Position numbers and translations under genes: made by a program. DNA of 64,000 nt from positions 16,623,001 to 16,687,000 of the forward strand of contig NC_092561.1 of the NCBI RefSeq assembly GCF_037975245.1, written 5' to 3'. The notes under the pieces were generated by a model. That model worked only from the letters and a program-made list of their open reading frames with translations, was not told the origin of the DNA and did not search any database. Below are positions 46,791 to 58,620 of the stretch, piece after piece; position 1 is the stretch's first letter, and each line of letters opens with the position of its first letter. The DNA comes from Apostichopus japonicus (Eukaryota; Echinodermata; Holothuroidea; Aspidochirotida; Stichopodidae).

Positions 46791-46806
46791 CAGGGGCCTT
46801 TTGCCC
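46791..46806 (+). repeat. CAGGGGCCTTTTGCCC motif, copy 6
   Basis: 397 bp after copy 5; followed by GG and preceded by TTTA like copy 5. Confidence 0.7.
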
Positions 46807-47331
46807 GGTTGGCTCTGGCGCGTTTTAGCCTCTTTCACATCTTTTTGAAACGATTCTTTAACATCAATTTGTGATGACATGACAGAGAATTTTGTTTCAA
46901 GGAATCGGTTAATCTTTTGCTATTAATTTTCCCAAGCTACAGACAAGCTGAAGTAATTTTGGAAAACCGAATTTGGCGATCATAGTCTCCTTTCGAAAAA
47001 ATCATTACTCCATTGACTTAGTGTGTATTCCTATACTTTACACAGTTAAGCCACAGGAAAAGTTAGGGATTAGAGAGAAACTGACAACTAAAAGGCCAAT
47101 TTTAGAGTCATTTATATGTAAAATTAAACACAAATCATCCTTTTCAACTCGAAAAAGTGTCGTTTTTAAATATAACTAAACTTCATGGACCATCTGAGAT
47201 TTTTTCTCTAAATTTGGACAACAAAACTTTAAAAACCCAAGTATGTACAAACAGGAGGGGGGTACCAATTATAGTTTGGGACACCAGAATATCACATTTA
47301 GAAGCTTTAACATGAAATTTAGTCTTTGGTT

Positions 47332-50100
47332 GAGCTCGAATATTTGTTTTGTATTGATAACCAGTCTTTAAACTACACTTTTCCAACTTTTACATTTAAT
47401 TTGAGAGGCAAAAGTAAATCACCTCACACGTATCTTGATATACAGTACAATTTGGGGTACTGTATTCAGTTTGGAGTACTAGCTTGTGAACATTTTAAGT
47501 GGTAACTCGAGTTAGTGTCTATGGTTGAGCTCGAATATGTGTTTTATATGGAAAACCAGTCTTGGAATTACAATTTTCCAACTTTAAATTCAAATTTCAG
47601 ACAAAAAACTAACAGACCTTTTTTTCTTGGTATGCAGTACAGTGTTGTACAGTGCAGTACAGTACTGATTATATTTTGGATTACTGTTTCAAATTTGGAG
47701 TCCTTGTTTGTAAATATTTCAAGTGGCAACTAAAATTTATATCTATGTCTGAGCTCGAATATGTGTTTTGTATTGAAAACAAGTCTTTGAATTTAAATTT
47801 TCAAATTTTTACTTCAAATTTCAGACAAGAAACTAACAGACCTTTTTCTTGGTATGCAGTACAGTGTAGGGGTACTGGTTATATTTTGGATTACTGTTTC
47901 ATATTTGGAGTCCTTGTTTGTAAAAATTTCAAATGGCAACTCAAATGTATATGTATGCCTGAGCTCGAATATGTGTTTTGTATTGAAAACAAGTCTTTGA
48001 ATTTAAATTTTCAATTTTTTTCTTCAAATTTCAGACAAAAAACTGACACACCTTTTTACAACTCTTTGTATACAGTGCAGTGTGTGGGGGTACTGATATT
48101 TATTATGAAGTGCTGTTTTAAGTTTGGAGTCCTTGTATGTGAAAATTTCAAGTGAACAATCAAGTCACTTGCCATGTCTGAGCTCGAATATGTGTTTTAT
48201 ATAGAAAACCAGTATTTGAATTACAATTTTTTAAATTTTAGTTCAAATTTCAGACAAGAAACTAACAGACCTTTTTCTTTGTATGCAGTACAGTGTAGGG
48301 TTACTGGTTATATTTTGGATTACTGTTTCAAATTTGGAGTCCTTATTTGTAACTATTTCAAGTGGCAATTCAAATTTATGTGTATGCCTGAGCTCGAATA
48401 TGTGTTTTGTATTGAAAACAAGTCTTTGAATTTAAATGTTCAAATTTTTTCTTCAAATTTCAGACAAAAAACTGACACACCTTTTACAACTTTTTGTATA
48501 CAGTGCAGTGTGTGGGGGTACTGATATTTATTATGGAGTGCTGTTTTAAGTTTGGAGTCCTTGTGTGTGAAAATTTCAAGTGAACAATCAAGTCACTTGC
48601 CATGTCTGAGCTCGAATATGTGTTTTATATAGAAAACCAGTATTTGAATTACAATTTTTCAAATTTTAGTTCAAATTTCAGACAAGAAACTAACAGACCT
48701 TTTTCTTTGTATGCAGTACAGTGTAGGGGTACTGATTACATTTTGGATTACTGTTTCAAATTTGGAGTCCTTGTTTGTAACTATTTCAAGGAAAAATTCA
48801 AATTTATGTGTATGCCTGAGCTCGAATATGTGTTTTGTATTGAAAACAAGTCTTTGAATTTCAATTTTCAAATTTTTTCTTCAAATTTCAGACAAAAAAC
48901 TGACATACCTTTTACAACTTTTTGTATACAGTGCAGTGTGTGGGGGTACTGATATTTATTATGGAGTGCTGTTTTAAGTTTGGAGTCCTTGTATGTGAAA
49001 ATTTCAAGTGAACAATCAAGTCACTTGCCATGTCTGAGCTCGAATATGTGTTTTATATAGAAAACCAGTATTTGAATTACAATTTTTCAAATTTTAGTTC
49101 AAATTTCAGACAAGAAACTAACAGACCTTTTTCTTTGTATGCGGTACAGTGTAGGGTTACTGGTTATATTTTGGATTACTGTTTCAAATTTGGAGTCCTT
49201 ATTTGTAACTATTTCAAGTGGCAATTCAAATTTATGTGTATGCCTGAGCTCGAATATGTGTTTTGTATTGAAAACAAGTCTTTGAATTTAAATGTTCAAA
49301 TTTTTTCTTCAAATTTCAGACAAAAAACTGACACACCTTTTACAACTTTTTGTATACAGTGCAGTGTGTGGGGGTACTGATATTTATTATGGAGTGCTGT
49401 TTTAAGTTTGGAGTCCTTGTGTGTGAAAATTTCAAGTGAACAATCAAGTCACTTGCCATGTCTGAGCTCGAATATGTGTTTTATATAGAAAACCAGTATT
49501 TGAATTACAATTTTTCAAATTTTACTTCAAATTTCAGACAAGAAACTAACAGACCTTTTTCTTTGCATTCAGTACAGTGTAGGGGTACTGGTTATATTTT
49601 GGATCTCTGTTTCAAATTTGGAGTCCTTGTTTGTAACTATTTCAAGTGGCAATTCAAATTTATGTGTATGCCTGAGCTCGAATATGTGTTTTGTATTGAA
49701 AACAAGTCTTTGAATTTAAATTTTCAAATTATTTCTTCAAATTTCAGACAAAAAACTGACACACCTTTTACAACTTTTTGTATACAGTGCAGTGTGTGGG
49801 GGTACTGATATTTATTATGGAGTGCTGTTTTAAGTTTGGAGTCCTTGTATGTGAAAATTTCAAGTGAACAATCAAGTCACTTGCCATGTCTGAGCTCGAA
49901 TATGTGTTTTATATAGAAAACCAGTATTTGAATTACAATTTTTCAAATTTTAGTTCAAATTTCAGACAAGAAACTAACAGACCTTTTTCATTGTATGCAA
50001 AGAAAATTGTGTTGTGGTACCTGTTTCATTTTTGGAGTCCTGGCATGAGGTAATTTGATGTAGCAAACCGAGTTGCCTGCTATGAATGAGCTCGAAAACT
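47332..50100 (+). repeat. Higher-order satellite (210 + 218 bp dimer)
   Basis: The anchor GAGCTCGAA recurs at 47332, 47527, 47751, 47961, 48180, 48390, 48608, 48818, 49036, 49246, 49464, 49674, 49892 and 50088. In the core the spacing alternates 210 and 218 bp, a 428-bp dimer. Edge spacings (195, 224, 196) and sequence are more diverged, as expected if exchange homogenises the centre. Monomers carry a TTTCAGAC(A/G)A segment and a GCAGTACAGTGTAGGG segment. Confidence 0.95.
48174..48524 (+). other. Repeated 116-codon open frame in satellite, copy 1
   Basis: Begins ATG TCT GAG (MSELEYVFYIENQ) and contains the same peptide pattern twice, the second starting MPELEYVFCIENK 70 residues later. The 210-bp monomer spacing is a multiple of three, so the frame survives; the following 218-bp step is not, so the frame ends. 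Comparable frames start at 48602, 49030 and 49458. No known domain; probably a by-product of repeat length, not a gene. Confidence 0.35.
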
Positions 50101-51880
50101 TGTTTACTATCAAAAATCAGTCTTTAAACCACAATTTTCTCAATTTTATGACAAATTTTAGAGACAAAACTAGTACACCTCATACATAAACCTCGTTATA
50201 TATCAAAGCCCATGTAATAATGCTTATTTTTAGAGTGAAATGGTTACTTCAAGTAATGTCATTAATGCAAATTAGTTCCAAATTTAGTTTCCCATCCAAA
50301 ATATATATTTTCATGAACTCTTGTTGCAAATGGGCCTAAGTATAGACCAAAAACTGACCTAAATTTATGTACCTGGAGATAGCTCTATACATTAGCACAC
50401 ACTTTCCACGTGTAAGATTTCGTTCTAGTCAATCCAGGAAAATGGGCCTAATTCGACCGAGAATTATCTTTTCAAATAATTTAAACACTGCAGGTGACAC
50501 AAAAAAATAGTCTTCTTTCACACTGTATACATTTTTTGAAGTATTTGAATGGATTTGGCTTAAAAATAACGTAAACGTGCCCAAATTATCTGAGATTTAG
50601 GGATATCTACGTACATATGTATGGTATTTGCACTGCTGTGTTCTAGTTTATTCCTGAAATTCGTCGTATTGTTACATTAAATGCAGTTTTCACATCCGTC
50701 AAGGAATAAATACCATAATTAAAATTGTTTATTTATCACAAATTAAAGGTTTCAGGTAAATTCTACGACGTATCACAAAGAAAAGACGTAAAAACTGATC
50801 AACTCTAATTTGGCGCCGGAGAAAGTTTCCATCTGGTACATTCGTATTCTAGTGGTTATATCTATTTATCGTCGTATGATATCATATAGCGTCCATAGAT
50901 ATAAATATTAATAGAGCGATGGATTCTGAAACACGTTCAAATGGGTACGGGTAAAATTTACGTTCACGTCAGTCTGTTTTGTTTTAACGAAGTGATGAGT
51001 TTGAGTCATTTTCCGCGCAATATCATTATTTTTACATATTGAAAAGGGTGAAGATGCATAGGAAAATTTATCAGCCCTACAAACCTTATAAATTGGAGAA
51101 AAGTATATGCCAAATGACCTAATTACAGAACATCAAACGCAATGTCTTTATCGATATGTAATACCAGGCACTAATAGCTGCATCCAAATGAGATGACCAC
51201 ATCGCTCATTAATCCAATAATTGGCGATTTATTCCACTTTGTTTTCCTTTGAAAAAGTGTATGTGAACTTGTTAATTTGTTTTTATTCTAAATATTGCTG
51301 CAGTCTCACGATACTTTACCATTTGGCCTATTTATAGCCCGAAAACTGACTTAAGTCGTGAGTGTAACTATACAGCTACAGCTGTTTATATTTCTAGCAC
51401 TCTAAGACAATACGCAAGTTTCGATCTGGTATATTGATGAAAGAGGTCTAGTTTTAGTGTCCAATCATTGTTCAGTAATTCGAAAAAGGGTCCGTCCCCT
51501 GAAATTTTGTTTTCTTTCCAAATATTATTAGTTTGTGGGAAATGTGTGCTATTGGACCTAATGACAGGCTAAAAACCGACTCTGTTCTGGGTCGTACATA
51601 CGTGCACCCTTCATTTGTAACGTCAAGCCAATCGGTACAAGCGTGGTCAAGTTTGGAACAGTTCACGAAAAGGACGATAACTTTTCAAATTATGGCTTAA
51701 AAGTTTTCAAATCGACATAATTTTAAAGGATAAAGATATTTGTACTACAAATTTCGTTCATATGGAATAGTATGCTTAGAGGACAATGTTACAACTATTT
51801 TTCATTGGCAGCTCTAAAATTGTACAACCGACCAAAGTTCAAACGTTAAAATTCATATTGAGTAAGTTAGAGAAGTTTGT
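50100..51880. repeat. Degenerate satellite-like region
   Basis: No gene seen. Scattered diverged versions of the block found further right (GGCCTAAGTATAG... at 50332, GGCCTATTTATAGCCCG at 51325, GACCTAATGACAGG at 51556), each followed by an AAACTGAC or AAACCGAC segment, suggest old decayed monomers. Confidence 0.55.
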
Positions 51881-53060
51881 CCAGTTTTAGAATAAGTCTC
51901 ACTTCTTCCTGAAATCTTCATTTCTACTGCTCTAAAAGGTTTTAATGAGCTTAGATATGTCTTCACATTCACTAATGGCAGAAAACAGAAATAGTTTCTT
52001 GTGAATAATTTACCAATTTCAATCCTTCAACTAGCAGAATGTGGATGTTTACATTGTTGAAAATGAATGTAATATAATTTACATTGGGTTGCAGTCATAT
52101 ATTTGCCTTGCTTTGAGAAACAGTTTTCAACCAAAATTGTTGATATCAGTGTATTTCTTATCCAAAATGTCTTGTCTGTCTCATATTGGCCACTTGTGAA
52201 TATTTGATTTGATTTGGTATCAATGACAGGGCTGAAACTACACCCCCTCATATGTGACAGAATGACATATACAACTGAACTACACTCACACCACTGTAAT
52301 AGTAAGTGTATAGTATTTTCCAAATTTCTTCATCAAGAAATGGATTTAAAAGCTTGAAAATGTCCATGTGATCTAACTGATATGTAATCTTTGATTAATG
52401 AACAGAAACATATGGTTTATGTCTGAAAATTAACAAAATAACACTATCAAACTGAGATGATTGAGTGTTGTAGTGCCACGGTACACAAACCTTACATAGT
52501 CTCTGAAGGCTACAGTTTTGTACTTTTAGTGTTCTCATAAACAGTTTTATCATTATTTTAGAAACTATAATTGCTTGAAAAATTCCATGTGATCAAAGTG
52601 ATATGTAATCTTTGATAAATAAACAGAAGCATATGGTTTATGTCCAAAAATTAACAAAATAACACCATCTAACTCAGATGATTGAGTATTATAGTGTGCC
52701 ACGGTACACAAAATTGACATATATAGATTCTGAAGGCTACATTTTTGTATTTTTGGTGCTTTCTCATAAACAGTTTCATCTAAACTATAGAAACTATAAA
52801 TGTGAGCTTGTATATATATGTAGAGGTAAAAATGAACCATGTCTTGTTAATTTGATATGATTTGGGGTGGTAGAAATGACTGAAACTATATACTCCCTTA
52901 ATATAGGGGTTCTATCTATGAAGCTATCGTAGATAGCACTAACAGCATGGGCACCTGCAGATCGAGCGATGCAATCCGCTTGAATTTAACGTAAAATCGC
53001 TTTATCAGTAGAATAAAATAGTGCACGATTGCTAGAAATTTTGTTTTCTATCTAAAACTT
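51880..53060 (+). repeat. Old partial copy of the 3.1-kb duplication
   Basis: Diverged matches to the two copies to the right: the TTCATTTCTACTGC segment (51918), the TATCAATGACAGGGCTGAAAC segment (52219) and the ATCTATGAAGCTATCGTAG segment (52913). Contains an internal direct repeat of about 220 bp (near 52352 and 52572, marked by TATGGTTTATGTC). Confidence 0.6.
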
Positions 53061-53366
53061 GCACGTTTATGTTAATTGCTTCCCATTGGACCTAATTACA
53101 GCACAAAAACTAACCAAAGTCTTGATTGTGCCTAGGGTGCTATATACTTGCGTACGTAGATAGTACTACCACATTCACAGCATCAACACCTACATGTAGA
53201 TCGAGCGATGGAAATGGGTTGAAAATAATGTAAAATCGCTTTATCGCTAGATTAAAAAAGTAAACGTTAACTAGAAATTTTGTTTTCCTTCTAAAACTTG
53301 TTTGTTTGTGACAATTGTTCCCCATTGGACCTAATTACAGCACGAAAACTGACCAAAGTCTTGACT

Positions 53367-55545
53367 GTACAAACGACTATGTCGTATACCTTCATCACTG
53401 ATAACAAGCGTTGCAAAATCATGCTGCCATGAGCCGAATAATAGTAAGATTTCTCTCAAAGTATCGCTCCTCCACAACTTCTGAGCAAATTTCATGTAGA
53501 AATAATAGTTTTCTACAGTAGGAAGAATTATTCCAATAGATTTATTCATGCTGGAATTAGGGCGAAGAAGTTTTGCCGAGTCCACTTGTAGCTGACGATA
53601 TGATCAGAGCTTTCAGCTCTTCAGTCTTTGTTACACGTGCTTTACGAGTAATGTAGAGGATTTAGTCAAGCCTAGAATTTGTCCCATTTCTTTCTCAAAT
53701 CCTCATTTCTACTGCAATAAAAGGTAGAAATGAACTAAAGAAATATTTTTAAACCATTAATGGTACAAATCTGTGAGGTTTTTGCTAAATATCTACAAAT
53801 TTTAACACTAAAACTAGCAGAGAGTGGGGTGTAATATTGTTGGAAATGAATAATGCTGTGAAAACCTTGGGATTGCATTCATGCATTTACCTTCTTTTGA
53901 GTAAAAATATTCAACCAAAACTGTTAAAATGAATGAAATTCATCTTCGAAATGTGTTTCCTGACTCTGAGTAGACACTCGGGAGTATTTGACGTGATTTA
54001 GTATCAATGACAGGGCTGAAACTACACCCCCTCATATGTGACAGAATGACTTATACAACTGAACTACACACCACTGTATTAGTAAGTGTGTAGCATTTTG
54101 CCAATTTCTTCATCAAGAAATGGGCTAAAATGCTTGAAAATGTCCATGTGATCTCACTGATATATAATCTTTGATAAATAAACAGAAGCATATGGTTTAT
54201 GTCTGAAAATTGACAAAATTACCCCATAAAACTGAGATGATTGAGTGTTGTAGTGTCCACGGTACACAAACCTTACATAGATTCTGTAGGCTACAGTTTT
54301 ATATTTTTAGTACTTTCTCATGATCAGTTTCATCAAAATTTCAGAAACTATAAATTTGAGCTTGGAAATATATCCAGAGAGCAAAATGAAACCTTTCTTG
54401 TTAATTTGATATGATTTTGGGTGGTAGAAATGACTGAAACTATACCCCCTCAAAAAGAGTACCACACTCTGTGCTACTAGGTTATATGTTAAAGTCCTAC
54501 ACATGGTACAGTACTTTGGTTATTTCTCCATGAACAAATGATTTCGAATGTCCCAAAAGATACATGCGAGCTGAAAAACAGTTTTTCTTTATAAAGAAAC
54601 ATGAAAAGAAGGTAATTAGTCCAAAACTCTCTAATTTACACTGTTGAGTTCCTGCATGTTTGATTTTTGCACTGAGAGTTTTGTGCATCATAGTAAATAT
54701 GGAAGGGTGTGTGGTTGCTTTGTGGCCTAATATTAACCTTAAAATAAAGAGTTAAAGTTCTTGAAATTGTTCATGGTAGTCTAAAAATAGGTGATCTTTA
54801 GCTGCCAGGCATGGAATTTCGCCCAAATATGTTTTTTCTGTCAATTATTTGACTAATTCTAGCCCTCATCACAAAATAACTGTCTGTGATATGCTGAGCA
54901 TAGGCTATTTACACAGTGTGGATGTAGTCGTGTTTTACAAATTGGCTCATTTCATCACCAAATAATTACGTAAAACGTCTGGAATGGTACTGGGTAGTTG
55001 AAGATATATTATTTAGACAATTCTGATGATGGAGAGCTGTCTGTTTCCCAATTTGACCTAATGACAGTCCTAAACCTGACCAAAGGTATATATGATATCT
55101 ATGAAGCTATGGTAGATAGCACTACCAGCATTAGCACATGCAGATCGAGCGATGGAATCCAGTTGAATTTAACGTTAAATCGCTTTTTCAGTCATTTAAA
55201 ATAGTAGACGATCGCTAGAAATTTTGTTTTCTATCTAAAACTTGAACGTTTGTGTTAATTGTTCCCCATTTGACCTAATTACAGCACGAAAACTGACCAA
55301 AGTCTTGACTGTACCTAGGGAGCTATACTTGCGTACGTAGATAGTATCAGCATAAGCACCTACATGTAGATCGAGCGATGGAATTGGGTTGAATTTAACG
55401 TAAAATCGCTTAATCAGTAGTTTAAAATTATGCACGATCGCTAGAAATTTTGTTTTCTACCTAAAACTTGCACGTTTGTGTTCATTGTTCCCCATTGGAC
55501 CTAATTACAGCACGAAAACTGACCGAAAGCTTGATTGTACCAATT
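53367..55545 (+). repeat. 3.1-kb segmental duplication, copy A
   Basis: Runs parallel to 56459-58620 at an offset of about 3080-3090 bp. Shared landmarks: GTACAAACGAC (53367/56459), CTCCACAACTTCTGAGC, TATCAATGACAGGGCTGAAA, GACAATTCTGATGATGGAG. Short open frames inside are not conserved between copies. Confidence 0.8.
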
Positions 55546-56458
55546 GCTAAAATCGTGTACGATAAAGCCCTATACTAGTCCATAGGACCAGTCTCGATTT
55601 AGTACATTTTTGAAATTGGGCTGATTTGAACACAAAACATGTTGTCGTTAACTTGAATACGTGTGTAGATCATGATATTATTGATTTCTATCCAAAATTA
55701 CCACTTCCTGGCGATAACTGACCAATTGACCTAATTACAACACGAAAACTGAACAAAGTGTTGATTGTACCAATTGCTAAAATCGTGTACGATAAAGGCC
55801 TATACCAGTCCATGGGACCAGTCTCGATTTAGTACATTTTTGCAATTGGGCTGATTTGAACACAAAACATGTTGTCGTTAACTTGAAAACGTGTGTAGAA
55901 CATGATATTATAGTTTTCTGTCCGAAAGTTACTTATTTGGGACGAAGGTCTACGATTTGACCTAGTTACAACATGAAAACTGAACAAAGTCTTGAACGGA
56001 CCTATGCAGAGATCTGTGTATGTTTGTAGCACTAACGCTAATACACATGTTTTGACCTAGTACATTCATAGTAATATGGCTTGTTTGATCGTGAAAACAT
56101 TTATTCAGTAATATAAAAAGGTATGCGAAGCTTTAAAATTTTGTTTTCTTTCCAAAAATTATTTGTCTGGGGTAAATCTTTATCATTTGACCTAGTGAGA
56201 AGCAAAAAGCGAAAACAGGACAGGATGTTACGTATACCTTTGTCAACGTTACGCTGAAGTCAATTGGTAGGCTACAGAGTTCGTCAAATTTGGAATAGCT
56301 CATCAAATGGACGATTACTTTCCTAATTTGGCGTTAAAGACGTTGAAATTTCAAGCAATTTAAAGAACATGGATTATTCCACTTCAAATTTAATTTATCT
56401 GGAAATGTACGTTTGAAAGACATCATGGCAAGTGTTTTTCATCAGCAGTATCATATTT
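55545..56458. repeat. 230-bp monomers and decayed satellite between duplication copies
   Basis: Contains CGTGTACGATAAAG monomers at about 55557 and 55787 (230 bp apart) like those at 59.1-60.5 kb, then progressively diverged monomers. No gene seen. Confidence 0.6.
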
Positions 56459-58620
56459 GTACAAACGACCATCATATACCTTCATCAATCGTTGCAAAAT
56501 CAAGCTGCCACGAGCCGATAAATAGTAGGATTTCTCCCAAACTATCGATCCTCCACAACTTCTGAGCAAATTTCATGTAGAAATAATAGTTTTCTACCGT
56601 AGGAAGTATTATTTCAATAGATTTATTCATGCTTGAATTAGGGCGAAGAAGTTTCCCAGAGTCCAGTTGTAGCTGACGACCTGATCAGAGCTTTCAGCAC
56701 TTCAGTCTTTGTACACATGCTTTCAAGCAGTGTAGAGGATTTAGTCAAGCCTAGAATTTGTCCCATTTCTTTCTCAGATCCCCATTTCTACTGCAATAAA
56801 AGGTAGAAATGAACTAAAGAAATACTTTTCAACCATTAATGGTACAATTTAGGGACGTGTTTGCTAAAAATCTACAAATTTTATCACTAAAACTAGCAGA
56901 GAGTGGGGTGTAATACTGTTGGAAATGAATAATGCTGTGGAAACCTAAGGATTGCACTCATGCTTTTACCTTCTTTTGAGAAACAATATTCAACCAAAAC
57001 TGTTAAAATGAATGAAATTCATCTTCGAAATGTGTTTTCTGACTCTGAGTAGACACTCGGGAGTATTTGACCTGATTTGGTATCAATGACAGGGCTGAAA
57101 CTAGACCACCTCATATGTGACAGAATGACTTATACAACTGAACTACACACCACTGTACTAGTAAGTGTATAGCATCTTGGTAATTTCTCCATCAAGAAAT
57201 GGACTAAAATGCTTGAAAAATTCCATGTGATCTAACTGATATATAATCTTTGATAAATAAACAGAAGCATATGGTTTATGATTGAAAATTGACAAAATTA
57301 CACCATAAACCTGAGATGATTGAGTATTGTAGTGTCCACGGTACACAAACCTTACATTGATTCTGAATGCTACAGTTATGTATTTTTAGTGCTTTCTCAT
57401 ACAAAATTTCATCAAAATTTCAGAAACTATAAATGTGAGCCTGGATATATATCTAGAGAGCAAAATGAAACCTGTCTTCTTAATTTGATATGATTTTGGG
57501 TGGTAGAAATGACTGAAACTGTACCCCCTCAAAAGAGTACCACACCCTGTGCTGCTAGGATATATGTTAAAGTTCTACACATGGTACAATATTTTGGTTA
57601 TTTTTTTCATGAAGAAATGATTTCGAATGTTCTAAAAGGTACATGTGTGTTGAAAAACATGTTTTCTTCATAAAGAAGCATGAAAAGAAGGTCATTAATC
57701 CAGAACTCTCTAATTTACACTGTTTAGTTCCTGCATGTTTGACTTTTGCACTGACAGTTTTGTGCATAATAGTAAATATGGAAGGGTGTGTGGTTGTTTT
57801 GTGGCCTAATATTAACCTTAAAATGAAGAGTTAAAGTTCTTGATATTGTTCATGGTAGTCTGAAAATATGTGATCTTTAACTGCCTGGCATGGAATTTAG
57901 CCCAAATATGTTTTTTCTGTCAATTATTTGACTAATTCTATCCCTCATCACAAAACAACTGTGTGCGATATGCTGAGCATAGGCTATTTACACACTGTGG
58001 ATGTAGTCGTGTTTTACAAATTGGCTCATTTCATCACCAAATAATTACGTAAAACGGCTGGAATGGTACTAGGTGGTAGAAGATACATAATTATGACAAT
58101 TCTGATGATGGAGAGCTGACTGTTTCCTAATTTGCCCTAATGACAGTCCAAAACCTGACCAAACGTATATGTTCTATCTATGAAGCTATGGTAGATAGCA
58201 CTACCAGCATTAGCACCTGCAAATCGAGCGATGGAATCCGGTTGAATTAAACGTTAAATCGCTTTTTCAGTCGACTAAAATAATGGACGATCGCTAGAAA
58301 TTTTGTTTTCTATCCAAAACTTGTACGTTTGTGTTAATTGTTCCCCATTGGACCTAATTACAGCACGAAAACTGACCAAAGTCTTGACTGTACCTAGGGT
58401 GCTATACTTGCGTACGTAGATAGTACTATCAAAGTATCAGCACAGTCACCTACATATGTAGATCGAGCGATGGAATTGGGTTGAATTTAACGTAACATCA
58501 ATTTATCAGTAGTTTAAAATTATGCACGATCGCTAGAAATTTTGTTTTCTACATAAAACTTGCACGTTTGTGTTGATTGTTTCCCACTGGACCTAATTAC
58601 AGCACAAAACCTGACCAAAG
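56459..58620 (+). repeat. 3.1-kb segmental duplication, copy B
   Basis: Second copy, with substitutions and small indels relative to copy A throughout. Ends in 220-240 bp monomers that continue to the right. Confidence 0.8.

Larger units (their letters stand above)
44163..47330. other. Gene-poor flank of the histone array
   Basis: AT-rich DNA without a convincing gene. Open frames of 60-90 codons show no recognisable domain. It holds six copies of a 16-nt motif (listed separately), a G-rich stretch at 45280-45430 and a 13-bp inverted repeat at 46104-46154. Confidence 0.6.
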
